From NCBI GenBank assembly GCA_946479335.1, contig CAMLFP010000169.1, positions 1 through 11,251 of the forward strand: 11,251 bases of DNA, written 5' to 3'. Below the pieces are notes generated by a model. That model worked only from the letters and a program-made list of their open reading frames with translations. It was not told where the DNA came from and ran no database searches. Origin of the DNA: an uncultured Archangium sp. (GTDB taxonomy: Bacteria; Myxococcota; Myxococcia; Myxococcales; Myxococcaceae). Numbering within the stretch: the first letter of the stretch is position 1; every line of letters starts with the position of its first letter. This document shows, one piece after another, positions 1 through 6,249 of the stretch. Position numbers and translations under genes: made by a program.

Positions 1-1
1 C

Positions 2-889
2 GCGCCCGCGCCGGCCGTCGCCGCCGTGGGAGGGACCGCGCCGGTCGCAGCTCCGGTCGTCGCCCCGGCGCCCGCCGCGCCGTCGCAGCGCGCCTTCACC
101 ATCACCATCAACGGCCCGCTGGAATCAGCCATCGTCGCCTCCGAGGGCAAGGAGGTCGGCACCGCGCTGACGCAGGTGGTGAACCGCTCGCTGGTGTGGT
201 GGCTGCGCGTGCCGCAGGACCTCGTGAAGGGCGACACGCTCTCGGTGGTGTACGAGGCGCGCGATCACCAGGAGCCGCTGGTGCACGCGGTGCGCTTCAA
301 CAGCCTCAAGCTGGGCCAGACCTTCGAGTCGTACCGCTTCCAGCCGGCGGGCGAGGCCTTCGCGCGCTTCTACCAGGCCGACGGCAGCGCGCTGGAGGAG
401 CGCCTCGTCGACACGCCGGTCGAGGGCTACGAGCAGATCACCTCGCTGTTGCGCGACGGCCGCAAGCACAAGGGCGTCGACTTCAAGACGCCGGTGGGCA
501 CGCCGGTGAAGGCCACCTTCGACTCCGTGGTGGAGCGCAAGAACTGGAACTTCCGCGGCAACGGCAACTCGGTCGAGCTGCGCGAGGTCGGCGGCGCGGG
601 CCGCACGGCGATGTACCTCCACCTCTCGGAGCTGCCGAAGACGCTGGCCCCCGGGCAGCGCATCAAGCGCGGCGAGGTGTTCGCGAAGTCGGGCAACACC
701 GGCCACAGCTTCGCGCCGCACCTCCACTACCAGCTGATGAAGGGCGACAAGCCCATCGACCCCTTCGACGCGCAGCCCACGAAGCGTGAGGCGCTGCCGG
801 CCTCGCAGCGCCCGGGCTTCGAGCAGGCGATGGCGGCCTTCAAGGCGCAGTTCCCCGCGGGCGCCACGGGCGCGACCGCCGCGCGGTGA
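2..889 (+). CDS. M23 (LytM-type) zinc metallopeptidase, 5' end outside window
   Basis: This is probably a periplasmic or cell-envelope endopeptidase that cuts peptidoglycan cross-links or a related envelope polymer. The frame is open from the first bases, so the gene starts upstream; the GTG at 26 lies inside an Ala/Pro/Val-rich linker and is not a credible start. Counting residues from that GTG, a domain at about 22-110 resembles the N-terminal domain found before LytM in MepM-like peptidases. The catalytic domain covers about 140-250. Its motifs are complete: HxxxD (H148, D152) and HxH (H232, H234) for zinc, and H199 in YLHLS as the likely catalytic histidine, so the enzyme is predicted active. 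About 40 residues of Ala-rich tail follow. The linker suggests an upstream signal peptide or anchor that cannot be seen. The M23 call is secure; the substrate and the exact homologue are not. Confidence 0.9.
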   Translation, partial: APAPAVAAVGGTAPVAAPVVAPAPAAPSQRAFTITINGPLESAIVASEGKEVGTALTQVVNRSLVWWLRVPQDLVKGDTLSVVYEARDHQEPLVHAVRFNSLKLGQTFESYRFQPAGEAFARFYQADGSALEERLVDTPVEGYEQITSLLRDGRKHKGVDFKTPVGTPVKATFDSVVERKNWNFRGNGNSVELREVGGAGRTAMYLHLSELPKTLAPGQRIKRGEVFAKSGNTGHSFAPHLHYQLMKGDKPIDPFDAQPTKREALPASQRPGFEQAMAAFKAQFPAGATGATAAR

Positions 890-930
890 AACTGGCGTTG
901 CGCGCCTCTTCGACCTACCTTCCCAAGCCG

Positions 931-2217
931 ATGAAGCGACTCGGTTTTCTGCTTTTGGCGGTCAGCTCTCTCTCGTTCGGCGCGGAGATGACCCGCGTGG
1001 CGTCCTCCTTCGAGGACGGCGACCCCTTCGGCATGTTCCTCATGCTGACGTTCGATCGCGTGCAGGAGCAGGCCGCCATCACCCGCGAGCACTACCAGAG
1101 CAACGACCTGCTCGACGTCACCGAGCTCCGGTACAAGAAGATCCAGACCAACCTCGGCATCGACGCGCACATCGGCATCTACAAAGACCTTGAGCTGCAC
1201 GTCGGCGTGCCCATCGTCTTCCAGCAAGATCGCCACTGGCAGTACGCGGCCGGCACCGACGCGACGAACAGCACGATGAACCACAACTACACGTGCAGCC
1301 CTGACGGGACCACCACGTGCGGCGCGCCGGGCAGCGGCTCGGGCGAGCTCTTCCCCGGGGCGAACTTCGACCCGCGCGGCGCGGGCGTGAACAGCTACCG
1401 CGCGGGCCTCGGCGACTTCACCTTCGGCATCGCGTGGAACGCGTTCGTGCAGAAGAAGGACCCCTCCAAGCCGAACTGGACGCTGCGCTTCGACTACACG
1501 GCGCCCACCGCCACGCTGCTCGACCCGTCGGCGCCGACCTCCACCTCGAGCCGCGGCGGCATCGGCGAGAAGCTGCACAAGTACACCTTCAGCACCGCGG
1601 TCTCGAAGCGCCTGGGCAAGTACCTGGAGCCCTACTTCGGGCTCTCGTACACGCTGCCGTGGCGCGGCCCGGGCTTCTATTCGAACTGCAACACGCCCGA
1701 CGCGACCAAGCTGAGCCACCCGGCGAACTGTGGCCTCGACGGGTGGAAGCGCGCCGACACCGGCCTCCAGCCGCAGCACACCGGCGGCGCGACGTTCGGC
1801 CTCGAGGTGACGGCCTTCGAAGACGTCGCCAAGCACGCGCGCTTCGGCTTCGATTTCCGCGGGTGGTTCAACTACGTGTCTGAAGGCCGCGTGTACAACG
1901 AGATGTCTGACCTGTTCGGCAAGCTGCTCTACACGTCTGACTACGGCCAGATGGGCGCGCAGATCGGCCTCACCGGCTCGGCCGCGGAGTTCATCAACTT
2001 CCGCGCGTACACCTCGCTCGCGTACAACACGGAGCACTTCCTCACGAACGAAGACATCGGCAAGGACTTGAACGGCAACAACCTCGTCGACGTCGACACC
2101 GCGCCGTACGAGATCAACCCGAACTACGACTTCCGGGTCGACCGCAGCGGCCGCCGCTTCCGCATCGAGCAGCAGTACATCTTCCGCATCCAGGTCACCG
2201 TGTCGTTCAACTTCTGA
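931..2217 (+). CDS. Putative outer-membrane beta-barrel protein, 428 aa
   Basis: The ATG at 931 was chosen because it opens directly onto a signal peptide (MKRLGFLLLAVSSLSFGA, cleavage near residue 18); the frame extends upstream to 886 but that would bury the signal. No clear Shine-Dalgarno precedes it. The mature protein alternates amphipathic beta-strand-like segments with Gly/Asn/Asp-rich loops and ends in aromatic strands finishing in Phe (IQVTVSFNF), the usual C-terminal signal for BAM-dependent outer-membrane insertion. Two loops each carry a cysteine pair (C122/C130 and C253/C267), possible disulfides in surface loops. Residues 379-389 (DLNGNNLVDVD) resemble a dockerin-type calcium loop near the C-terminus. 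The family was not recognised; a channel or substrate-uptake porin is possible but the ligand is unknown. It lies 41 nt after the M23 gene on the same strand, so it may be cotranscribed, and ends one base from the convergent sugar-kinase stop. Confidence 0.75.
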   Translation: MKRLGFLLLAVSSLSFGAEMTRVASSFEDGDPFGMFLMLTFDRVQEQAAITREHYQSNDLLDVTELRYKKIQTNLGIDAHIGIYKDLELHVGVPIVFQQDRHWQYAAGTDATNSTMNHNYTCSPDGTTTCGAPGSGSGELFPGANFDPRGAGVNSYRAGLGDFTFGIAWNAFVQKKDPSKPNWTLRFDYTAPTATLLDPSAPTSTSSRGGIGEKLHKYTFSTAVSKRLGKYLEPYFGLSYTLPWRGPGFYSNCNTPDATKLSHPANCGLDGWKRADTGLQPQHTGGATFGLEVTAFEDVAKHARFGFDFRGWFNYVSEGRVYNEMSDLFGKLLYTSDYGQMGAQIGLTGSAAEFINFRAYTSLAYNTEHFLTNEDIGKDLNGNNLVDVDTAPYEINPNYDFRVDRSGRRFRIEQQYIFRIQVTVSFNF

Positions 2218-2218
2218 T

Positions 2219-3166
2219 TCAGAGCTCGGAGAGGCGCGGCAAGCCCGCGACCGCACCGAGCTTCGTGACGACGCGCGAGCCCACCAGACACCCGAAGCGC
2301 GCGTGCCCCGCCAGCGCGTCGAGGTCGGCGCGCTCCAGCTCGTCGCGCGTCGCGTACTGGCGCGTCACCCCGTAGAGGAAGCCCGCCATGAAGCCGTCGC
2401 CGGCGCCGGTGGTGTCGATGACCTTCACCTTGCGCGCGGGCACGTGGCGCGTCTCGCCGCGAAAGCGCAGCAGCGCGCCCTTCGCGCCCAGGGTGACGAT
2501 GGGCAGCAGCACCCCGCGCTTCTCGAGCTTCACCAGCGCGTCTTCGGGCCGCGCGGCGCCGGTGGCGAACGCGATCTCCTCTTCGCTGAGCTTCACCACC
2601 GCGCAGCGCGGCCAGAGGCGCTGGAGCAGCCGCTGCAAGACGCGCGGGTCTCTCCACAGGTGCAGGCGCAGGTTGGGGTCGACCGAGGTCAGGCGGCCGG
2701 CGTCGAACGCCTTCGTCACCGCGCGTTGCACCGCCTCACGCGCATCATCGTGCAGCAGCGAGTTGGTGCCGAAGTGCAGCACCTTCGACGCCGGCAGCCG
2801 GGTGGTGTCGCGCGCGTGGAGGAAGGTCTCCGCGGAGCGCACCCGGTAGAAGGTGAAGCTGCGCTCGCCCTCGCGGGTCAGCGAGACGAAGCCGAGGCCG
2901 GTCTTGCCCTCATTCGTCTGACGGAGCCCGCGCACGTCGACGCCCTCACGCGCGAGGCCGCCCTTCAGGAAGTGCCCGAACTCGTCGTCGCCGGTGACGC
3001 CGACCAGCGCAGAACGAGCGCCCAGCCGCGAGAGCCCCACCGCGACGTTGGCGGGCGCGCCGCCGAGGCACGGTGTCCAACTCGGCACGTCGCGCACGCG
3101 CGCGCCGCGCTTCGAGGGGAGGAAGTCGACCAGCGCCTCGCCGAGGCAGACCACGTCGAGCGGCAT
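2219..3166 (-). CDS. PfkB-family carbohydrate kinase (fructokinase-like), 315 aa
   Basis: This is a cytoplasmic ATP-dependent sugar kinase of the ribokinase/PfkB fold. From the ATG at 3166, residues 35-50 (GGAPANVAVGLSRLG) form the N-terminal signature and residues 251-264 (DTTGAGDGFMAGFL) the C-terminal signature, with catalytic base D257 and the anion hole in GAGD. DPNLRLHLW at 163-171 is typical of bacterial fructokinases, which makes fructose the best substrate guess, though PfkB substrates are hard to assign. The length of 315 aa is normal. Two starts are possible. The ATG at 3166 begins exactly at the domain (MPLDVVCLGEAL) and is preceded by a purine-rich AGGGGAG tract. An upstream ATG at 3232 overlaps the recO stop (TGATG) but would add 22 residues encoded mostly by a REP-like palindrome. 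The shorter form is preferred. The gene is the last of the leftward operon and ends one base from the convergent barrel gene, with no room for a terminator between. Confidence 0.9.
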   Translation of the reverse strand: MPLDVVCLGEALVDFLPSKRGARVRDVPSWTPCLGGAPANVAVGLSRLGARSALVGVTGDDEFGHFLKGGLAREGVDVRGLRQTNEGKTGLGFVSLTREGERSFTFYRVRSAETFLHARDTTRLPASKVLHFGTNSLLHDDAREAVQRAVTKAFDAGRLTSVDPNLRLHLWRDPRVLQRLLQRLWPRCAVVKLSEEEIAFATGAARPEDALVKLEKRGVLLPIVTLGAKGALLRFRGETRHVPARKVKVIDTTGAGDGFMAGFLYGVTRQYATRDELERADLDALAGHARFGCLVGSRVVTKLGAVAGLPRLSEL

Positions 3167-3169
3167 CTC

Positions 3170-3215
3170 CCCTCTCCCCTGGGGAGAGGGTCTCGCGGAG
3201 CGAGGGGTGAGGGGC
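3170..3215. repeat. REP-like GC-rich palindromic element, copy 1
   Basis: The core is a perfect inverted repeat: CCCTCTCCCC at 3170-3179, a single central T, and GGGGAGAGGG at 3181-3190. A smaller hairpin follows (CTCGC-GGA-GCGAG, 3192-3204), then a GGGTGAGGGGC tail. The same core and tail recur in the same orientation at 9403-9438. On the minus strand this copy would be translated as PLTPRSARPSPQGRGE, a phrase that, from general knowledge, recurs at the ends of many unrelated predicted proteins in GC-rich bacteria; this suggests a dispersed non-autonomous element. It lies between the recO stop and the sugar-kinase domain. Confidence 0.85.
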
Positions 3216-3231
3216 GAATTCTTCGAAGCCA

Positions 3232-3966
3232 TCAATCAGTCCCCACCTGTTCCATGAAATCGACGGAGTTCAACCTGCGCCCGAGGTGGTGGGCGATGAA
3301 CGCGTTCAACAGCTCGCGCGCGCGCGCCCGAAGTTCTGGAGGCAGCGGCGTGCGTTCGCCGGCCTGCAATCGCGCCAGCGCGTCGACCACGTCGGGCCGC
3401 ACGGCGATGCCGCGTGGCACGCGGGAGCTGCACGAGAAGCACACCACGCCGCCGTGTTCGGGGTCGAAGCGCGGGCGATCTCCCGTCGCGTTCCCGCACA
3501 GCGCGCACGGAGAGAAGTTCGGCATGAACCCGGTGTACTGGAGCGCGTCGAGCTCGAACTTGATGACCGACGTCGGCCCCGCGCGCTTCTCGTCGAGCAG
3601 CCCGAGGTAGTGCAGCAGCGCGTCGAAGAGCGCCTCGTGCGGCTGGTGATCTCGCGTCAGCTCGCGGCACAGCTCGAGGCAGTACATCGCGCGCGCGATG
3701 CGCGGGAGATCCTCCCGCAGCTTGTGGAACGACTTGATGATGTCGACGCCGTCGAGGCGGTGCGTGTCACCGCGCGTGGAGACCAGCTGGGCCTTCAGGT
3801 GCGTGCCCGCCTCCAGCGCCCCGGCGAAGCGACGCTTGCTCTTGCGTGCGCCCGCCGCGAACGCCGAGAGCCGGCCGTGATCGCGGGTGAACAACGTGAC
3901 GATGCGATCGGCCTCGCCGAAGTCGACCGCTGACAGCACCAGCGCCTGGTCAAAAAACCGCTCCAC
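3232..3966 (-). CDS. recO: DNA repair protein RecO, 244 aa
   Basis: RecO is the recombination mediator of the RecFOR pathway: it binds single-stranded DNA, anneals complementary strands and, with RecR, loads RecA onto SSB-coated gaps in the cytoplasm. The N-terminal OB-fold (about 1-80) begins with the family pattern in which an early D/E-A-D-R-I-V-T-L-F-T segment is followed by HGRLSAFAAGARKSKRRFAG, rich in DNA-binding basic residues. An alpha-helical domain follows. A zinc-binding four-cysteine cluster is complete: C154 and C157 in CALC, C176 and C179 in CFSC. The length is typical. The start is a GTG directly abutting the TGA of the upstream HTH gene, with no gap, which implies translational coupling. 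The stop TGA shares its A with an ATG of the downstream kinase frame. The identification is firm. Confidence 0.95.
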   Translation of the reverse strand: MERFFDQALVLSAVDFGEADRIVTLFTRDHGRLSAFAAGARKSKRRFAGALEAGTHLKAQLVSTRGDTHRLDGVDIIKSFHKLREDLPRIARAMYCLELCRELTRDHQPHEALFDALLHYLGLLDEKRAGPTSVIKFELDALQYTGFMPNFSPCALCGNATGDRPRFDPEHGGVVCFSCSSRVPRGIAVRPDVVDALARLQAGERTPLPPELRARARELLNAFIAHHLGRRLNSVDFMEQVGTD

Positions 3967-4374
3967 TCAGCGCTGCGTATACCGAAGCGCCACTTCGTGC
4001 ATCGCGCTCAGGGCGAGGAGCAAGGCCACCACCGCGGCGACCGCGCCGATGATCCACAGGCGCTCCGAGGCGCGCGCGCGGCGCTCCGACTCCAGCGCCG
4101 CCGGGTCGAACTCCGGAGCTTTCGGCGCCTCCGGCACCTCGTGGAACCGGTTGAGCGTGTCATCAGCCGACAGGCCGACGGCCTGCGCATAGCTGCGGAT
4201 GTAGTTGAGCAGGAACACCCGCTCGGGGAAGCGCTCCGCCTGGCCGCTCTCGAGCGCGCCGACCAACGTGGGAGGGATCTTCGTCTGCTGCGCGACCTGC
4301 TCGACCGTCAGGCCACGCGCCTCGCGCTGCAGCTTCAGGTAGCCGCCGAACGCGACGTAGTCGGGCGCGCTCAT
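3967..4374 (-). CDS. RodZ-like HTH protein with one C-terminal membrane segment, 135 aa
   Basis: Residues about 8-77 form the helix-turn-helix domain of the RodZ N-terminus type (HTH_25), including LTVEQVAQQTKIPPTLVGAL, LESGQAERFP and a following LLNYIRSYAQAVGL helix, the usual family landmarks. A Pro/Glu/Ala linker (about 78-92) leads to a basic stretch and a single transmembrane helix at about 107-124, then a short tail with two arginines. Canonical RodZ links MreB to the cell wall and has a periplasmic beta domain after its membrane helix; this protein stops about 10 residues after the helix, so it is a truncated-architecture relative, either a membrane-tethered regulator or a short cytoskeletal adaptor. 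Its ATG overlaps the stop of the Tgl-like gene by 4 nt (ATGA) and its TGA abuts the recO GTG, placing it in the middle of a coupled operon. The domain call is good; the function is inferred. Confidence 0.82.
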   Translation of the reverse strand: MSAPDYVAFGGYLKLQREARGLTVEQVAQQTKIPPTLVGALESGQAERFPERVFLLNYIRSYAQAVGLSADDTLNRFHEVPEAPKAPEFDPAALESERRARASERLWIIGAVAAVVALLLALSAMHEVALRYTQR

Positions 4375-5573
4375 TGCGCGAACTGCGCCTTGAGCTGCTT
4401 GCAGAGGTCCTTCTGGTCGTCGGTGGGCGCCTTGGCGACGCAGGTGTCGAAGGCCTTGGCCGCCTCTTCACGCTTGCCCGCGTTCGCCAGGCACATGCCG
4501 TCGCGCTGCCAGCCATCGGCGCTGTCGGGGCAGTGCTCGCGGAAGCGCGCGAAGTACTTGCACGACTCGGCGGCGTTCGACTCCGACTCGTAGATCTGCC
4601 CGAGCTGGTACTCGCCGAGGCAGTAGCGCGGGTTGGTGGTCACCGCGCCCTTGAGGTTCTCGATGGCCTCCTTGTTGTCGCCCTTCTTGAAGAAGGCCCA
4701 GCCCATGTTGCCCTGCGCGAGGTACGGCGCGCCGTAGAGCACGTCGGTGAGCGCGATCTTGTACTGGCTGATCGCGTCGTCGTAGCGCTTCTGGTCCATG
4801 TACAGGTTGCCGAGGTTCACGCGCGCGTCGGAGTACGGCGACTTGAACTCCAGCGCCTTGCTGTACGCCTGCTGGGCCTCTTCGAGCCGGTGAAACACCT
4901 GGTGGAGGATGAGCGCCTTCAGGTGCCACGCCTCCGGGTTCTTCGGGTCGAGCTCCAGCGCGACGGAGGTCTCCTTGTACGCGCCCTGCGGGTCTTTCAG
5001 GAGCTGCTCGACGGCGATGTCGTAGTGGAGCCGCGCGTCCTTGCGCTTCTCTTCGACGCTGACGCAGCCGGAGACGAGGAGCGCCAGCGTGAACGCGGCG
5101 AAGAGCTTCCCGAGCTCGCGCACCGCCGGGTACTGACCGCTGGCCGGCCGCACGCCCTGCGCCGGCGACGCGCGCGGCTGCTGCGCGACGGGCGCCTCGC
5201 GCTGGAACACCGGCATGGAGCGGATCATCTGATCTTGCTCGTCGGCCGGGCGGCCACGGAAGTTCAGGTTGTCCATGATGAAGCCCATCGACTCCACGAA
5301 GCCCAGCGCCTCCGCTTCTTCGCCCTGGAACTGCTCCGCGGGCACGGTACCGTTCGACGGCACGTACACCGCGCTCTCTCCGCTCTGCGGCATGTAGAGG
5401 TACACGAAGACCGCGAAGCCCGCGGGCCCGCGCAGCCCCAGCACGCTGGCCACCGCCGGCCCCGCCTTCCGGTTCGGAATGGCGAGGTTCGGCTGGTTCA
5501 GCGATTGGTACAGGACCACGACCTGGTCCTTGAGTGCGGGCAGCCCGCGGAGGCGTTCATCAATCGTGTACAT
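4371..5573 (-). CDS. tgl: Tgl-like TPR lipoprotein fused in frame to an unrecognised N-terminal domain, 400 aa
   Basis: The ORF has two unlike parts. Residues 1-125 look like a soluble alpha/beta domain that I do not recognise, followed by an Ala/Pro/Gln-rich linker (126-150). Residues 151-170 form a textbook lipoprotein signal: basic start (VRELGK), hydrophobic core, lipobox VSGC with C170. The rest is a chain of TPR helices (about 180-385), with six cysteines in the last third (C318, C338, C348, C361, C378, C391). From the internal GTG at 5123 the product would be 250 aa, close to Myxococcus Tgl as I recall it, an outer-membrane TPR lipoprotein (PilF/PilW type) that promotes assembly of the type IV pilus secretin PilQ. 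The ATG at 5573 has a good AGAAGGG ribosome site; the internal GTG has none visible. The reading may be a true fusion, or two genes lacking a stop between them. The TPR lipoprotein call is strong; Tgl identity is moderate. Confidence 0.72.
   Translation of the reverse strand: MYTIDERLRGLPALKDQVVVLYQSLNQPNLAIPNRKAGPAVASVLGLRGPAGFAVFVYLYMPQSGESAVYVPSNGTVPAEQFQGEEAEALGFVESMGFIMDNLNFRGRPADEQDQMIRSMPVFQREAPVAQQPRASPAQGVRPASGQYPAVRELGKLFAAFTLALLVSGCVSVEEKRKDARLHYDIAVEQLLKDPQGAYKETSVALELDPKNPEAWHLKALILHQVFHRLEEAQQAYSKALEFKSPYSDARVNLGNLYMDQKRYDDAISQYKIALTDVLYGAPYLAQGNMGWAFFKKGDNKEAIENLKGAVTTNPRYCLGEYQLGQIYESESNAAESCKYFARFREHCPDSADGWQRDGMCLANAGKREEAAKAFDTCVAKAPTDDQKDLCKQLKAQFAQ
5064..5123 (-). other. 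Internal lipoprotein signal peptide with lipobox and candidate GTG start
   Basis: The GTG at 5123-5121 begins MRELGKLFAAFTLALLVSGC, with the lipid-accepting cysteine codon at 5066-5064. The residue after the cysteine is Val, compatible with outer-membrane sorting. Inside the 400-aa reading frame this signal would not be N-terminal, so it can work as a Sec/Lgt signal only if translation starts here or close by. The 20 nt upstream show no clear Shine-Dalgarno sequence. Confidence 0.6.
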
Positions 5574-5577
5574 GCGG

Positions 5578-5584
5578 CCCTTCT
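5578..5584 (-). promoter_or_regulatory. Ribosome-binding site AGAAGGG for the 5573 start
   Basis: On the minus strand AGAAGGG lies 4 nt before the ATG at 5573, directly after the TGA stop of the upstream gene (5587-5585). It supports 5573 as a genuine initiation site and therefore the reality of the N-terminal domain placed before the lipoprotein signal. Confidence 0.65.
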
Positions 5585-6166
5585 TCAGCGCGTGGTGAAG
5601 CTGTACTCCTGCGTCACATCGTTGGTGTCCGCGGCGGTGCGCGTGAACGTCATCACCTGCTTGTCGATGGTGACCTGATCTTTCGTGGTGCGGCCCTCGC
5701 CGATGATCACGCGCATCACGTGCGTGCGGCTCTGGCTCTTCGGTGCGTTCGGGTTCTCATACTTCTTGCGCGCCTGCGCGATGATCTTGTTGAGGCCGGG
5801 CTTGAGCTCCTTGGTGATGTCCTTCACCAGCTGCTCGTCGCCGGAGTGGATGGTGCGGAGGAACTTGCCGTTGAGGAACAAGTCGACGTCGTACTCGGTG
5901 GCGCCCGGCGGGTTCTGCTCGGTGACGAGGAAGTACTGCTGCGTGATGACGCCCGTCGCCGGCGGCGGCGTGGCGTCGCCCATCGTCACCTTCTTGATGG
6001 CGTAGCCGGGCGCGTCGATCTGCACGTTGCCCTTGTCGTCGAGCTTCACGGTGACCTTCTCGAAGGTCTGGTTGGTGAGGCCATCGACGTTGACGCCGTT
6101 GATGTAGACCTCCGCGGCTGAAGCAGTGAACGAGAGAACGCAGAGCGCGATGAGGAAGTGCTTCAT
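5585..6166 (-). CDS. Secreted hypothetical protein, 193 aa
   Basis: I do not recognise the family. The ATG at 6166 opens a clear Sec signal peptide (MKHFLIALCVLSFTASA, cleavage around A17/A18), and a GAAAGG ribosome site lies 8 nt upstream. The mature part begins VYINGVNVDGLTNQTFEKV and reaches APGYAIKKV at about residue 60; this spacing of a G-V-x-V-D-G turn and a terminal G-Y faintly recalls PEGA-type beta domains. A Pro-rich joint (about 66-71) leads to a second predicted beta-rich region (about 75-190), where a charged, helical stretch (110-137) interrupts strands. No catalytic motif or lipobox is seen. It is first in the leftward operon, 11 nt before the gene carrying the Tgl-like lipoprotein, so a periplasmic or outer-membrane role with that protein is plausible but inferred only from position. 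Confidence 0.78.
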   Translation of the reverse strand: MKHFLIALCVLSFTASAAEVYINGVNVDGLTNQTFEKVTVKLDDKGNVQIDAPGYAIKKVTMGDATPPPATGVITQQYFLVTEQNPPGATEYDVDLFLNGKFLRTIHSGDEQLVKDITKELKPGLNKIIAQARKKYENPNAPKSQSRTHVMRVIIGEGRTTKDQVTIDKQVMTFTRTAADTNDVTQEYSFTTR

Positions 6167-6240
6167 TTCTCAGACCTTTCTTTCCTTCGGGGCGCTCGAA
6201 GAACGTTGGCGTCCCCGGGGAAATTCGTTAACGACGACGC
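6167..6240. promoter_or_regulatory. Divergent intergenic region between the two operons
   Basis: This 74-bp gap lies between two divergent start codons and must hold promoters for both the leftward operon and the rightward DUF2760/Hsp70 cluster unless they lie inside genes. It contains a GAAAGG ribosome site for the leftward gene (minus strand, 6180-6175), a TCCCCGGGGA palindrome (6212-6221) and an AT-richer patch ending at the rightward ATG. A loose rightward pair TTGGCG (6206-6211) and TAACGA (6229-6234) has a 17-nt spacer but only weak -10 agreement. No CIRCE-type element (TTAGCACTC-N9-GAGTGCTAA) is present. Confidence 0.5.
6175..6180 (-). promoter_or_regulatory. Ribosome-binding site GAAAGG for the 6166 start
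   Basis: GAAAGG on the minus strand ends 8 nt before the ATG at 6166, good spacing for a Shine-Dalgarno sequence. Together with the signal peptide it fixes the start of the secreted hypothetical protein. Confidence 0.6.
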
Positions 6241-6249
6241 ATGTCGTTA
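6225..6249. promoter_or_regulatory. Candidate operator: three TCGTTA half-sites across the DUF2760 start codon
   Basis: TCGTTAACGA at 6225-6234 is a perfect 10-bp palindrome. Its right half, TAACGAC (6229-6235), also pairs with GTCGTTA (6243-6249) across a 7-nt spacer that contains most of the ATG at 6241. The half-site TCGTTA thus appears at 6225-6230, inverted at 6229-6234, and again at 6244-6249. It could be a repressor site or an mRNA hairpin placing the start codon in its loop. Short palindromes of this size do arise by chance. Confidence 0.35.

Noticed and set aside
886..930. GTG at 886 as the start of the beta-barrel gene, overlapping the M23 stop
   Set aside because: It would put 15 extra residues before an otherwise perfect N-terminal signal peptide that begins at the ATG at 931.
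727..2256. A minus-strand frame of about 500 codons opposite the beta-barrel gene
   Set aside because: Its composition is Val/Ala/Arg/Glu-biased with no recognisable motif, while the plus strand has a signal peptide and beta-barrel pattern; it also overlaps the M23 gene and runs past the kinase stop.
2303..3610. A plus-strand frame of about 435 codons across the kinase and recO genes
   Set aside because: It spans two genes with complete family motifs on the other strand and crosses the palindromic repeat; no domain is visible.
6206..6234. TTGGCG-N17-TAACGA as a sigma-70 promoter for the DUF2760 cluster
   Set aside because: The -10 box matches the consensus poorly, so it is only mentioned under the intergenic region and not listed as a promoter.
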